Assembly (NCBI GenBank): GCA_945889195.1
Contig: CAMDBB010000006.1
Span: forward strand, 1-64,000
Direction: 5' to 3'
Length of the DNA stretch: 64,000 nt
DNA from: Bifidobacterium breve
GTDB lineage: Bacteria; Actinomycetota; Actinomycetes; Nanopelagicales; Nanopelagicaceae
Shown here: one piece after another, positions 15,310 to 25,120 of the stretch
How the letters are laid out: every line of letters starts with the position of its first letter
Position numbering within the stretch: position 1 is the first letter of the stretch
The notes under the pieces: generated by a model
What the model was told of the DNA's origin: nothing
Seen by the model: only the letters and a program-made list of their open reading frames with translations
Databases searched by the model: none
Program-made: the position numbers and the translations under genes

Positions 15310-16281
15310 ATGACCCAAGCGCTCGTTGCTCTGCGCAACGCTGTTAAGCCTTCCCTTGCACAACTAGAAGCAGGCGATGTTGTCTTGGTTGCAGTTTCAG
15401 GTGGTGCAGATTCATTATCTCTTGCCTATGCGGTGTTAAAGGAAGCGACACCTTTAGCAATCACACCAGTGGCAATTACTATTGATCACCAACTTCAAGA
15501 GAATTCTGCAGCGCAAGCAGAAAAAGTATGTAGGCAATTAAAAGAGATGGGTTACGAGAATGTTCTTATTGAAAAAGTTGTGGTCACTACTGAGTCCGGC
15601 CTCGAAGCTGGCGCTCGCAGTGCACGCTATCAAGCTCTTGATTCGAGTGCTAAAAAAGAGAGCGCGGTAAAGATTTTTCTCGGCCACACTCGAGATGATC
15701 AAGCAGAGACAGTTCTCTTAGGTTTGGCTCGTGGTTCAGGTGCGCGTTCACTTTCTGGAATGGCAGCAGAGAATGGAAAGTATCTTCGCCCTTTCTTAAA
15801 TGTAACAAGGCAAGAGACAGAGGATGCATGTAAAGAGTTAGCTTTAGAAATTTGGAACGACCCACATAACTTCAACGCTGATTTCACTCGGGTAAAAGTT
15901 CGACGTGAAATTCTTCCTTTAATGGAGTCAAAACTTGGACCAGGAATTTCAGCAGCGTTGGCGCGCACAGCTGGCTTACTTCGAGATGATGCAGATGCGC
16001 TCGATGGCCTAGCCGCTGCCGAAATTTCTCACCTCAACATGGCGGATATCGATTGCGAATACTTAGCTGCGTTGCCTCGAGCCCTTCGGACTCGCGTCAT
16101 CAGGGCTGCGATCTACGCCTGCGGAGCCCCTGAAGGCTCAATTACTGCAGATCAAGTGGCAGCAGCCGAGGCGCTGGTCACATCGTGGCGCGGGCAGGGG
16201 CCCTTAAGCCTCCCAGGCGGTGTGAAGGTTGAGCGAATTTCAGGCAGACTTTCGCTCTTAGCCCAGCCCACACGACCATGA
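15310..16281 (+). CDS. tilS: tRNA(Ile)-lysidine synthase
   Basis: 323-aa N-type PP-loop ATPase that converts C34 of the CAU-anticodon tRNA-Ile to lysidine so that it reads AUA. The PP-loop SGGADSLSLA is near residue 32, and the conserved LGHTRDDQAETVLLGLARG is near 120. This is shorter than the E. coli enzyme, as in other actinobacteria, which lack the full C-terminal extension. The tilS-hpt-ftsH order is conserved in this phylum. AUA decoding by this enzyme does not itself explain the AUA start suggested for cbiQ. Confidence 0.93.
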   Translation: MTQALVALRNAVKPSLAQLEAGDVVLVAVSGGADSLSLAYAVLKEATPLAITPVAITIDHQLQENSAAQAEKVCRQLKEMGYENVLIEKVVVTTESGLEAGARSARYQALDSSAKKESAVKIFLGHTRDDQAETVLLGLARGSGARSLSGMAAENGKYLRPFLNVTRQETEDACKELALEIWNDPHNFNADFTRVKVRREILPLMESKLGPGISAALARTAGLLRDDADALDGLAAAEISHLNMADIDCEYLAALPRALRTRVIRAAIYACGAPEGSITADQVAAAEALVTSWRGQGPLSLPGGVKVERISGRLSLLAQPTRP

Positions 16282-16305
16282 CCGTTTGATCAAGGAGTAC
16301 ACAAG

Positions 16306-16857
16306 GTGGATCTAGCAACAGTCGGAACCGACGTTGAAAAGGTAATCGCAACAGAAGAGCAACTCAAGAACCGCATTGCAGAGTTAGCTGCTCAAGTAGA
16401 TGCAGATTACAAGGATAAGAACGTACTTCTTGTTGGCGTACTTAAGGGCGCAATCATGGCCATGGCAGATCTCACCCGCGCAATGCAATCTCATATTGAA
16501 ATGGATTGGATGGCTGTTTCTTCTTATGGCTCTGGAACAAAATCCAGTGGTGTTGTTCGTATCCTTAAAGATTTAGATCGAGATATAACAGGACGCCATG
16601 TTCTCATTGTTGAAGATATCGTCGATACAGGCCTAACACTTTCTTGGCTTACCGCGAATTTACTTTCACGTGGAGCTGCCAGCGTTGAGATTTTAACAAT
16701 CCTGCGTAAGCCAGAGGCTGCCAAAGTTGAAGTAAAAGTTAGGTATGTGGGCTTTGATATTCCTACAGAATTCGTAGTTGGCTACGGTTTAGATTTTGAT
16801 GAAAAGTATCGCAACCTCTCATTTATCGGTGTGCTTGCTAAGCACATGTACTCATAA
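16306..16857 (+). CDS. hpt: Hypoxanthine phosphoribosyltransferase
   Basis: 183-aa purine salvage enzyme that makes IMP/GMP from hypoxanthine/guanine and PRPP. The PRPP-binding motif VLIVEDIVDTGLTL lies near residue 103, and the flexible-loop region contains AVSSYGSGTKSSG. A GTG start is chosen because AAGGAG sits 8 nt upstream and because the protein then has family-typical length. It lies between tilS and ftsH on the same strand. Confidence 0.94.
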   Translation: MDLATVGTDVEKVIATEEQLKNRIAELAAQVDADYKDKNVLLVGVLKGAIMAMADLTRAMQSHIEMDWMAVSSYGSGTKSSGVVRILKDLDRDITGRHVLIVEDIVDTGLTLSWLTANLLSRGAASVEILTILRKPEAAKVEVKVRYVGFDIPTEFVVGYGLDFDEKYRNLSFIGVLAKHMYS

Positions 16858-16865
16858 GGAATTAG

Positions 16866-18911
16866 ATGAATTCCCAGACACCAATGCAGAAGCTAAAGAA
16901 GTCGGTGAAGCCTGCCAAAGATGGCGCTAAGAAGGCTCCGCAAACTCGTTCGCAGAAAATCTTACGAGGACCACTTTTCTGGATCATCGTTGCAATCATT
17001 GCTGTAACGGTCTTTGGCCAGATTACCAATGCTGCAAACCGTTACACCGAGATCAAAACTTCACAGGCGCTCGCTGCAATCTCGCAGTCGCAAGTTGAAT
17101 CTGCAGTCTTGGTCGATAAGTCGCAGAAGATTCGTCTTATTCTCTCTGGCGGAAATACCATCAAGGGTTCGACAAAAGTTGAATCTTCTTATGTTGCCCG
17201 CCAAGAACCAACGTTGGTTGATGCGTTAACGGCAAATCCACCTGCAAAGGGTTGGAGCGTTGAGGTTCCAAAGCAATCGTTCCTGACAACATTCTTCTTT
17301 ACCTTTGGCCCAATTTTAATTATCGGCTTCCTCTTCTTCCTGATGATGAGCCAAGCGCAAGGTGGCAACCGAGTATTTTCATTCGGAAAATCACGCGCAA
17401 AGTTACAGAATAATGATGTTCCACAAAATACCTTCGCTGATGTGGCGGGTGCAGATGAAGCAATCGCTGAGTTAGAAGAGATTAAAGACTTCTTAGCTGA
17501 CCCAGGTAAGTACGCACTTCTTGGCGCCAAGATTCCTAAGGGCGTTCTTCTCTATGGCCCTCCCGGAACAGGAAAGACACTCTTGGCTCGCGCAGTTGCT
17601 GGAGAAGCAAAGGTTCCCTTCTACTCAATCTCAGGCTCTGACTTTGTTGAAATGTTTGTTGGCGTTGGTGCAGCGCGCGTACGCGATCTCTTTACTCAAG
17701 CTAAGGCAAATGCACCGGCCATTATCTTTGTTGATGAAATTGATGCAGTGGGTCGCCAACGTGGCGCAGGTATGGGTGGTGGCCACGACGAACGTGAGCA
17801 GACACTTAACCAGTTGCTCGTTGAGATGGATGGCTTTGAAGCTAATGGTCAGGTAATTCTGATTGCTGCAACCAACCGTCCAGATGTTTTAGATCCTGCG
17901 CTACTGCGTCCAGGTCGCTTTGATCGCCAGATTCCGGTTGAACGACCTGACCTCAAGGGGCGCGAAGATATTCTTAAAGTTCACGCAAAAGATAAGCCAA
18001 TCTCTAAAGAGATTGAACTCATTGCCTATGCTCGTCGCACACCAGGCTTTACTGGTGCAGATCTTGCAAATGTACTCAATGAAGCAGCGCTCCTTACTGC
18101 GCGCGAAGGTTTGAAGACAATTTCTAACTCTCAATTAGATGAAGCAATAGACCGTGTTATGGCTGGCCCACAACGTAAATCAAGGCTGATGTCTGAAGAA
18201 GAACGTCGTGTGACTGCGTATCACGAGGCTGGACATGCGCTCGTTGCTCATGCACTTCCACATACTGATCCAGTTCACAAGATCACCATCATGCCGCGCG
18301 GTCGCGCCCTTGGTTACACAATGGTCTTGCCTGATGATGATAAGTACTCAACCACTCGTAATCAATTACTTGATCAACTTGCATACTCACTTGGTGGTCG
18401 CGCTGCTGAAGAACTCATCTTCCACGATCCATCAACAGGTGCCTCTAATGACATTGAAAAAGCGACTGCTCTTGCGCGCGCAATGGTTACTCAATATGGA
18501 ATGACTGAAGCGATTGGTGCAATAAAGTTAGGCGCAGATTCCTCTGCACCATTTATGGGCCGTGATTATGGACATCAACGCGATTACTCTGAAAACGTGG
18601 CTGCAGTAGTTGATGCAGAGATTCGCAAGCTCATCGAAAAGGCGCACCACGAGGCGTATGAAATCCTCGAAGCTAATCGCACCATTCTCGATGAAATGGT
18701 TCTGCAGCTTCTTGAGAAAGAGACTCTCAACAAGGAGGAGATTGCTGAAATCTTTGCAAAGGTAACGCCTTGGCCAAAGCGTCCAGCATGGACAGGATCG
18801 GCGATGCGAATTCCATCAACAAAACCTCCAGTTGATATTCCGGAGCGCGTTGTTGTAGAAGATGCGCCAAAGAAGCCACGTCGCGTGAAGAAATCCACTT
18901 CGAGTGAGTGA
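16866..18911 (+). CDS. ftsH: ATP-dependent zinc metalloprotease FtsH
   Basis: 681-aa membrane-anchored AAA+ protease for quality control and regulated proteolysis. Two N-terminal membrane helices (near residues 35-55 and 135-160) flank an extracytoplasmic domain. The AAA module has Walker A GPPGTGKT near 230, Walker [12 protein letters not shown] and the second region of homology [19 protein letters not shown]. The zinc protease motif HEAGH is near 453. A basic, lysine-rich tail ends the protein. AAGGA lies 6 nt before the ATG. Its last 8 bp overlap folE. Confidence 0.97.
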   Translation: MNSQTPMQKLKKSVKPAKDGAKKAPQTRSQKILRGPLFWIIVAIIAVTVFGQITNAANRYTEIKTSQALAAISQSQVESAVLVDKSQKIRLILSGGNTIKGSTKVESSYVARQEPTLVDALTANPPAKGWSVEVPKQSFLTTFFFTFGPILIIGFLFFLMMSQAQGGNRVFSFGKSRAKLQNNDVPQNTFADVAGADEAIAELEEIKDFLADPGKYALLGAKIPKGVLLYGPPGTGKTLLARAVAGEAKVPFYSISGSDFVEMFVGVGAARVRDLFTQAKANAPAIIFVDEIDAVGRQRGAGMGGGHDEREQTLNQLLVEMDGFEANGQVILIAATNRPDVLDPALLRPGRFDRQIPVERPDLKGREDILKVHAKDKPISKEIELIAYARRTPGFTGADLANVLNEAALLTAREGLKTISNSQLDEAIDRVMAGPQRKSRLMSEEERRVTAYHEAGHALVAHALPHTDPVHKITIMPRGRALGYTMVLPDDDKYSTTRNQLLDQLAYSLGGRAAEELIFHDPSTGASNDIEKATALARAMVTQYGMTEAIGAIKLGADSSAPFMGRDYGHQRDYSENVAAVVDAEIRKLIEKAHHEAYEILEANRTILDEMVLQLLEKETLNKEEIAEIFAKVTPWPKRPAWTGSAMRIPSTKPPVDIPERVVVEDAPKKPRRVKKSTSSE

Positions 18912-19515
18912 GATTTCCTCAGTCTCAATGGGGCCAGATGATGGGCGAGCATCACACCCATATGATCAAGAGCGCGCTGAAAAGGCTGTCCGCGAACTTC
19001 TCTTAGCACTTGGTGAAGATCCAGAACGTGAAGGGCTGCAAGATACGCCAGCGCGAGTAGCGCGTGCATTTAAAGAGAACTTTGAAGGGCTATGGCAACG
19101 TCCGCAAGATGTGCTGACCACAACCTTTGATATCGGCCATGAAGAGTTGGTCATTATTCGCGACATCGAAGTCTTTTCACATTGCGAACACCACCTGACG
19201 CCATTTCATGGCGTTGCACATGTTGGTTATATCCCAAGTGGAAAAATCACAGGGCTATCAAAAGTTGCTCGCTTAGTTGATCTATTCGCTCGCCGCCCAC
19301 AAGTGCAAGAGCGCCTTACGACACAGATCGCTGATGCTCTTGTAGAAATCTTGAATCCCATGGGCGTTATCGTAATTATTGATTGCGAACACCTATGTAT
19401 GTCGATGCGGGGCGTTCGTAAATCGCGAGCTCGCACTACAACTTCAGCAGTTCGCGGCGTACTACGTGATTCTGCAACTCGCGCTGAAGCAATTAGCCTT
19501 ATTACGAATCGATAG
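18904..19515 (+). CDS. folE: GTP cyclohydrolase I
   Basis: 203-aa enzyme opening the folate pathway (GTP to 7,8-dihydroneopterin triphosphate). Zinc ligands are seen in [11 protein letters not shown] (about residue 93) and in [11 protein letters not shown] (about 160); the substrate loop [20 protein letters not shown] is also clear. Translation starts at GTG 18904 inside the end of ftsH. An alternative ATG nine codons in (after SEISSVS) is possible and would not affect the domain. It is the first of four folate genes. Confidence 0.95.
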   Translation: MSEISSVSMGPDDGRASHPYDQERAEKAVRELLLALGEDPEREGLQDTPARVARAFKENFEGLWQRPQDVLTTTFDIGHEELVIIRDIEVFSHCEHHLTPFHGVAHVGYIPSGKITGLSKVARLVDLFARRPQVQERLTTQIADALVEILNPMGVIVIIDCEHLCMSMRGVRKSRARTTTSAVRGVLRDSATRAEAISLITNR

Positions 19516-19520
19516 TCGCC

Positions 19521-20276
19521 ATGTTGGTCATGGGAATCCTCAACGTTACGCCTGATTCTTTTGCTGACGGCGGGCTGCACTACGACACTGATCTAGCTAC
19601 AGCTCGCGGATATGAGATGGTTGAAGAAGGGGTAGACATCATCGATGTCGGCGGTGAATCCACGCGTCCAGGAGCAGATCGAGTATCTGAACAAGAAGAA
19701 CAAGCTCGTGTACTGCCTGTCATTCGCGCACTTGCTCAAAGTAAAGTGGACATTAGCGTTGACACGATGCGGGCTAGTACTGCTCGGCTAGCTGTCGAAG
19801 CTGGTGCAACTATCGTCAATGATGTCAGCGGTGGGGCCGCGGATGCAGATATGTTTGCAACTGTGGCACAGCTTGGCTGCAAATACACATTGATGCATTG
19901 GCGCGGACACTCAAAAGATATGAATTCATTGGCAGTTTATGGTGATGTTGTCGCCGATGTGATTGAAGAAGTCACTATCCAACTCGATAAAGCACTCGCC
20001 GCAGGAATCAAGCGAGAGAACATCATTCTCGATCCCGGAATCGGATTTGCTAAAGATGCCGAACATAACTGGGAAATCCTTAATCGCATTGAAGAATTTG
20101 TTGCGCTCGGCTACCCGGTTCTGATCGGCCATTCACGTAAGCGCTTCTTAGGTGGCGATAACCCTGATGACCGCGAAGCGGCAACAGTCTCTGTAACCCA
20201 ATCTCTAGTTGGAAAGGGAATCTGGGCAGTGCGAGTACATGGTGTAAAAGCCAACGTTGAGGTGGTGAAGAAATGA
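19521..20276 (+). CDS. folP: Dihydropteroate synthase
   Basis: 251-aa TIM-barrel enzyme that condenses dihydropterin pyrophosphate with p-aminobenzoate; the sulfonamide target. Signature GILNVTPDSFADGG at the N-terminus, IDVGGESTRPGAD around residue 42 and the C-terminal IGHSRKRFLG are all present. It follows folE after 5 bp and overlaps folB by 4 bp. Confidence 0.96.
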   Translation: MLVMGILNVTPDSFADGGLHYDTDLATARGYEMVEEGVDIIDVGGESTRPGADRVSEQEEQARVLPVIRALAQSKVDISVDTMRASTARLAVEAGATIVNDVSGGAADADMFATVAQLGCKYTLMHWRGHSKDMNSLAVYGDVVADVIEEVTIQLDKALAAGIKRENIILDPGIGFAKDAEHNWEILNRIEEFVALGYPVLIGHSRKRFLGGDNPDDREAATVSVTQSLVGKGIWAVRVHGVKANVEVVKK

Positions 20277-20629
20277 GCGATCGCATCAGCCTTAAAGGAA
20301 TTTGGGGTTTTGGATATCACGGGGTCTTTGATCATGAAGCGAAGAATGGGCAAGATTTCTTTGTAGATCTTGAAATCACCTTGGATTTATCCAAGGCAAG
20401 TAGCACCGATGACTTGGCAGATACCATCGACTACGGAGCACTCACTGATTTAGTTGTCGAAGAGATTACCGGCGAGCGAGTTCAATTGATTGAAAGATTG
20501 GCGGGCAGAATTGCCGATCGCATCAAGGCGCAACACCCTGAAATAGATTGGATAGAGGTAACTGTTCACAAACCTAAGGCGCCTGTCTCATCAGAGGTTG
20601 CAGATATTTCGGTAACAATTACGCGATGA
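20273..20629 (+). CDS. folB: Dihydroneopterin aldolase
   Basis: 118-aa aldolase that releases glycolaldehyde from 7,8-dihydroneopterin. The conserved start RISLKGIWGFGYHGVF and the central region DTIDYGALTDLV with a downstream QLIERLAGRIAD match the family, including the Glu/Lys-bearing VTVHKPKAPV segment. ATGA overlaps join it to folP and folK, so translation is coupled. Confidence 0.95.
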   Translation: MSDRISLKGIWGFGYHGVFDHEAKNGQDFFVDLEITLDLSKASSTDDLADTIDYGALTDLVVEEITGERVQLIERLAGRIADRIKAQHPEIDWIEVTVHKPKAPVSSEVADISVTITR

Positions 20630-21072
20630 AGGCCGTTGTTGCACTCGGTGCCAATATTGGAAGCCCTCGCGAGCAGATGGATGTGGCGATAGCGCTGCTT
20701 CGTGAAGCAACTGAGGTTAAGGCTGTTTCCACTTACTTTGTAACAAAGCCTGTTGGCGGCCCTGAACAACCCGATTATTTAAATGCAGTGTGCATCCTGG
20801 AATCTGAATTACCAGCACTTGATTTACTTGCAGTATTGCAAGGTATTGAGAAGAGTTTAGGAAGAGAGCGCGACGTGCGCTGGGGTCCAAGAACAATTGA
20901 TCTAGACCTTATTCAATATGGCTCACTCTTAAGCGCTGCTGCTGAACTTGAACTTCCACACCCACGTGCTCACGAAAGACGTTTTGTCCTTAAGCCGTGG
21001 TGTGAGATTGAGCCAGATGCAATTCTGCTTACACACGGGAAGATTTCTGACCTTTTGGCGCAATTGCCGTAA
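20626..21072 (+). CDS. folK: HPPK: 6-hydroxymethyl-7,8-dihydropterin pyrophosphokinase
   Basis: 148-aa kinase providing dihydropterin pyrophosphate for folP. Visible motifs are ALGANIGSP at the N-terminus, the loop with KPVGGPEQPDYLNAV, and the signature RDVRWGPRTIDLDLI, whose two aspartates bind Mg-ATP. It overlaps folB by 4 bp and ends the folate block; panC follows after 50 bp. Confidence 0.96.
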   Translation: MKAVVALGANIGSPREQMDVAIALLREATEVKAVSTYFVTKPVGGPEQPDYLNAVCILESELPALDLLAVLQGIEKSLGRERDVRWGPRTIDLDLIQYGSLLSAAAELELPHPRAHERRFVLKPWCEIEPDAILLTHGKISDLLAQLP

Positions 21073-21122
21073 CGCCTTAGAATTAGCGCACTGCCTGCCC
21101 GGTACCTGAAAGGACTGGAGCC

Positions 21123-21893
21123 ATGAAAGTAGTAACAAAGGTGCAAGAGCTTCCTTCTGCCTGCGCATTTGTTCCGACTATGGGAGCGCTCCACGCAGGC
21201 CACGCATCCTTATTTACCTTAGCGAAGAGCTACTCAGAGAACGTTGTCGCAAGTATCTTTGTTAACCCACTGCAATTTGAGAGCGCACGAGATTTGGCGC
21301 TCTATCCGCGTACTCCAGAAGTTGATATTGAGATTGCCGAAGCAGCCGGCGTTACACATCTATGGCTACCGAACTTTCACGATATCTATCCAGAAGGTTT
21401 CACAACGTTATCTGCGGGTCCAATCGGTGATATCTATGAAGGCGCATCTCGTCCTGGACACTTTGATGGAGTAGTCACCGTTGTGCGTCGCTTCTTTGAT
21501 CTACTCAAACCTAAGTATGCAATCTTTGGTGAGAAAGATTTTCAACAGCTATTTCTTATCAAGACTATTGCTGCCGGCGTTGAGATTGTCACCGCTCCAA
21601 CATTTCGTGAACCAGATGGAATGGCCGCCTCTTCGCGCAACGCTCGTTTGACGCCAGAGGGAAGAGTGGCAGCAGCTGTAATTTTCAGCGCCCTCAATGG
21701 TGCAAGCTCAGAAGATCAGTTGCGCCAGATGTTGGCCACAGAGCCGCTCTTTCAACTCGACTATGCCGACTTTATTGATGAAGTTGATTTCACTCACGCT
21801 CACGGTGGCACTCAGAACGTTCGAGCCATCGTCGCTGGCTGGATTAATGGAGTCCGTTTGATTGACAATATGCGAATGGAATTACGCGCATGA
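21123..21893 (+). CDS. panC: Pantothenate synthetase
   Basis: 256-aa ligase that joins pantoate and beta-alanine. It belongs to the nucleotidyltransferase fold with FVPTMGALHAGHASL (HxGH) near residue 17 and the KMSKS-equivalent ASSRNARL near 176. Also visible are VNPLQF and the conserved FGEKDFQQL. GGAG lies 3 nt, and AAGGA about 9 nt, before the ATG. panB and panD are not adjacent. Confidence 0.95.
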   Translation: MKVVTKVQELPSACAFVPTMGALHAGHASLFTLAKSYSENVVASIFVNPLQFESARDLALYPRTPEVDIEIAEAAGVTHLWLPNFHDIYPEGFTTLSAGPIGDIYEGASRPGHFDGVVTVVRRFFDLLKPKYAIFGEKDFQQLFLIKTIAAGVEIVTAPTFREPDGMAASSRNARLTPEGRVAAAVIFSALNGASSEDQLRQMLATEPLFQLDYADFIDEVDFTHAHGGTQNVRAIVAGWINGVRLIDNMRMELRA

Positions 21894-23503
21894 AGCTTTT
21901 AGCTCCTTCACCAGGATGGACTGCGCGCGCTGACGTCATAGTCGTTGGTTCTGGAATTGCAGGTCTTACAACTGCGCTGCAATGTCGTACATATGGTTTA
22001 TCAGTTCTGCTTGTTACTAAAGCAAGCGTTGATGAAGGTTCCACAAAGTGGGCGCAAGGTGGCATCGCTGCAGCCCTTGGTGATGGAGATTCACCCGAGG
22101 CGCACGAGAAAGACACTCTGGTTGCAGGAGCAGGGCTCTGTGATGTTGATGCGGTGCGAGTACTTGTTACTGAAGGTCCTGAGGCAGTTCGCAAACTGAT
22201 TGAACGAGGCGCAATCTTTGATAAAGAGGCAAGTGGTGAGATTGCACTTACTCGCGAAGGCGGACACTTAAGAAACCGCATTCTCCATGCAGGTGGAGAT
22301 GCAACTGGCGCTGAGGTTTCACGCGCGCTATTGGCTGCAGTTCAAAATGATCCTGAAATTGAAGTAGTTGAACACGCACTTGTTCTCGATGCTCTTATGA
22401 ATGATATCGGCGAAGTCTGTGGCGTTACCTTGCACGTAATTGGTGCAGGAAGTCGTGATGGCGTTGGTCGCGCACTTTCTCGCGCCGTTGTCTTAGCAAC
22501 GGGTGGCTTGGGCCAGGTATTTGCGCAAACTACCAACCCATCTGTTTCTACGGGAGATGGTGTTGCACTTGCACTACGAGCTGGCGCCAAAGTTGCTGAT
22601 GTGGAGTTCATTCAATTCCACCCAACAGTTCTTTGGTTAGGTGATAACTCTGAAGGCCAACAACCGCTGATTAGCGAAGCAGTTCGTGGTGAAGGCGCCT
22701 ACTTGCTCGATCATGCTGGTGAGAGATTTATGAAGGATATTCATCCACTTGCAGAGTTAGCTCCACGCGATGTTGTTGCTATCTCAATTATGAGAGTAAT
22801 GAATAAGACCAAGAAGCATCACGTCTGGCTAGATGTCAGACATTTAGAGGGTTTCCAAGAGCGCTTCCCAACAATTTATGCATCCTGCATCTCACACGGT
22901 ATTAATCCACTGAAGGAGTTAATTCCTGTTGCGCCAGCTTCGCACTATGCATCAGGTGGCGTTCGCGTTGATCTCAATGGTCGTACAAGTGTGAGCGGGC
23001 TCTATGCCTGTGGTGAAACAGCATGTTCTGGAGTGCACGGCGCCAACCGTCTCGCCTCTAACTCACTACTAGAAGGTCTGGTCTTTAGTGCGCGTATCGC
23101 TGCAGATATTGCAGCGCACCTGCCAGAGCAGACAGAGCCAGTTGAGAATGTCTCTCCTGCAATTCTGCTCGACCCATCAGTTCGCCACGATATCCAAGTG
23201 AGTATGAGCCGAGGTGCTGGAGTATTGCGCTCTTCGGATTCACTTCTTAAAACAAGTTCAGATTTAACGCGTATCGAAGATAGGAAAAGTAACCAACCGT
23301 GCGTTGAAGCATGGGAGACGACCAACCTCTTTCAGTTGGCGCAAGCAATTCTTAAAGCAGCGTTGATTCGCCAAGAGACTCGTGGTTCACATTGGCGTGA
23401 AGATTTTCCTGAAGCAAGTGATTTATGGAAGAAGCGCATTGTGCAGCAGTTAGATCAGACGGGATATTGGACCAGCGGGTATCAGGAAGTAGGGAAGCCA
23501 TGA
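21890..23503 (+). CDS. nadB: L-aspartate oxidase
   Basis: 537-aa FAD enzyme that makes iminoaspartate, the first step of NAD synthesis. The Rossmann FAD motif VVGSGIAGLTTAL lies near residue 20, STKWAQGGIAAAL near 51, and the succinate-dehydrogenase-like catalytic region HYASGGVRVDLNGRTSVSGL near 352 is followed by SGVHGANRLASNSLLEG. It overlaps panC at ATGA and nadC at ATGA. nadA, needed for the next step, is not in this cluster. Confidence 0.95.
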   Translation: MKLLAPSPGWTARADVIVVGSGIAGLTTALQCRTYGLSVLLVTKASVDEGSTKWAQGGIAAALGDGDSPEAHEKDTLVAGAGLCDVDAVRVLVTEGPEAVRKLIERGAIFDKEASGEIALTREGGHLRNRILHAGGDATGAEVSRALLAAVQNDPEIEVVEHALVLDALMNDIGEVCGVTLHVIGAGSRDGVGRALSRAVVLATGGLGQVFAQTTNPSVSTGDGVALALRAGAKVADVEFIQFHPTVLWLGDNSEGQQPLISEAVRGEGAYLLDHAGERFMKDIHPLAELAPRDVVAISIMRVMNKTKKHHVWLDVRHLEGFQERFPTIYASCISHGINPLKELIPVAPASHYASGGVRVDLNGRTSVSGLYACGETACSGVHGANRLASNSLLEGLVFSARIAADIAAHLPEQTEPVENVSPAILLDPSVRHDIQVSMSRGAGVLRSSDSLLKTSSDLTRIEDRKSNQPCVEAWETTNLFQLAQAILKAALIRQETRGSHWREDFPEASDLWKKRIVQQLDQTGYWTSGYQEVGKP

Positions 23504-24324
23504 TTGATCAAGATTTGATTAAGCGCGCACTGGCTGAAGATCTTCAGGGCGGCGAAGACATCACCTCTGTGGCAACTGTGTCAGGGGCTGAAAAAGTTGT
23601 CGCTGATTTTGTGGCGCGCAAAGCTGGCGTTATCGCAGGAATTGAAATGGCCAAGGCGGTGCTGGTTGAAGTTGGTCTCACAGATATATCTGTACTGGTT
23701 CAAGATGGCGCACGCGTTGAAGTAGGTGCAGTTCTGCTGACTGTTCGCGGTGATACGCGCGCGATTCTGCTGGCAGAACGTACCGCCCTTAACTTCCTTG
23801 GACACTTAAGTGGAATAGCAACTCTGACTCGTCGCTGGGTAGATGAAGTTGCCGGAACTCAATGTTCGGTTCGCGATACCCGTAAGACAACTCCAGGAAT
23901 GCGACAGCTTGAAAAGTATGCAGTCCGTATGGGCGGCGGAACAAATCACCGAATGTCACTCAGTGATGCAGCGTTGATTAAAGATAATCACATAGCAGCA
24001 GCCGGTAGCGTAGTTGCTGCCTTCTCACAAGTGCGCGCAAAGTTTCCAAGTGCACCGATTGAGATTGAGGTCGATACCCTCGAACAGTTAAAGGAAGTTC
24101 TGCCTCTTAAACCTGACTTGGTTCTGCTCGACAATATGAGCCCACAGCAGTGTGCAGAAGCCGTGGCAATTGCCGCAGGCAGCTGCAAATTAGAAGCTTC
24201 CGGTGGAATTTCGTTAGAGAACGCAAAGTCATATGCGCTCTCTGGCGTTGATTACTTAGCAATTGGCGCGCTGACGCATAGCGCACCTGTACTTGATATT
24301 GGTCTAGATCTGAGAGTGGAGTAG
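23500..24324 (+). CDS. nadC: Nicotinate-nucleotide pyrophosphorylase (quinolinate phosphoribosyltransferase)
   Basis: 274-aa enzyme converting quinolinate and PRPP to nicotinate mononucleotide. Family motifs include ALAEDLQGGEDITS at the N-terminus, ERTALNFLGHLSGIAT, VRDTRKTTPGMRQLEKYAV and the C-terminal barrel strands EASGGISLENA. The ATG at 23500 overlaps the nadB TGA; the frame is open upstream to 23425, but that stretch belongs to nadB. coaX follows after 2 bp. Confidence 0.95.
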   Translation: MIDQDLIKRALAEDLQGGEDITSVATVSGAEKVVADFVARKAGVIAGIEMAKAVLVEVGLTDISVLVQDGARVEVGAVLLTVRGDTRAILLAERTALNFLGHLSGIATLTRRWVDEVAGTQCSVRDTRKTTPGMRQLEKYAVRMGGGTNHRMSLSDAALIKDNHIAAAGSVVAAFSQVRAKFPSAPIEIEVDTLEQLKEVLPLKPDLVLLDNMSPQQCAEAVAIAAGSCKLEASGGISLENAKSYALSGVDYLAIGALTHSAPVLDIGLDLRVE

Positions 24325-24326
24325 CA

Positions 24327-25094
24327 ATGCTGTTAACAATCGATGTCGGAAACACAAATACAGTCCTTGGAATCTTCGAAGGCAAAGATTTGGTGAAGTC
24401 ATGGCGAGTCAAAACTGACCCTCGTACAACCGCTGATGAGTTGTGGTTGCAATACAGCGCACTCACGAGTGGCTATTCTCTTACTGGACTCTCTATCTGC
24501 TCGACAGTTCCGGCAACTCTTCGTGAACTTCGCACAATGATGGCTGAGTATTTTCAACACATTCCAACAACAATTGTTGAACCAGGAACGAAGACTGGCG
24601 TGCAATTGCTCGTTGATAATCCAAAGGAGATTGGCGCAGATAGAATCGTCAACACGCTAGCTGCACACACCCTCTTTGGTGGCCCTGCCATCGTGGTCGA
24701 CTTTGGAACATCCACAAATCTTGATGTGGTCTCACCCAAGGGCGAATTCCTTGGGGGAGCGCTTGCGCCAGGTATTGAGATTTCAGTGGATGCGTTAGCT
24801 GCGCGTGCTGCTCAGCTACGTAAAGTTGAATTGGTGCGCCCTAAGAACGTCATTGGTAAGAACACTGTTGAAGCTCTGCAATCTGGAACTATCTTTGGAT
24901 TTGCTGGCCAAGTTGATGGATTAGTTGAGCGCATCATCGATGAATTAGCGCAGAGCTATGAAGGAACCCCCACAGTGATTGCAACAGGTGGTCTTGCACC
25001 GCTGATCATTGGCGTGGCCGAAACTATTGATGAACATGAGCCAGATTTGACGCTAATTGGACTTCGACTGATACACGAAAAGAACATCGCGTAG
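24327..25094 (+). CDS. coaX: Type III pantothenate kinase
   Basis: 255-aa kinase of the acetate kinase/Hsp70 fold, giving phosphopantothenate for CoA. Phosphate motif 1 is LLTIDVGNTNTVLGIF, GADRIVNTLAAHTLFG carries the catalytic aspartate, and VVDFGTSTNLDVVS is the second nucleotide motif. Position downstream of panC suits its role. GAG about 5 nt before the ATG is only a weak ribosome binding site, so translational coupling to nadC is likely. Confidence 0.95.
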   Translation: MLLTIDVGNTNTVLGIFEGKDLVKSWRVKTDPRTTADELWLQYSALTSGYSLTGLSICSTVPATLRELRTMMAEYFQHIPTTIVEPGTKTGVQLLVDNPKEIGADRIVNTLAAHTLFGGPAIVVDFGTSTNLDVVSPKGEFLGGALAPGIEISVDALAARAAQLRKVELVRPKNVIGKNTVEALQSGTIFGFAGQVDGLVERIIDELAQSYEGTPTVIATGGLAPLIIGVAETIDEHEPDLTLIGLRLIHEKNIA

Positions 25095-25120
25095 TCGCAC
25101 AGGGGTAGACTCAGCGCACT

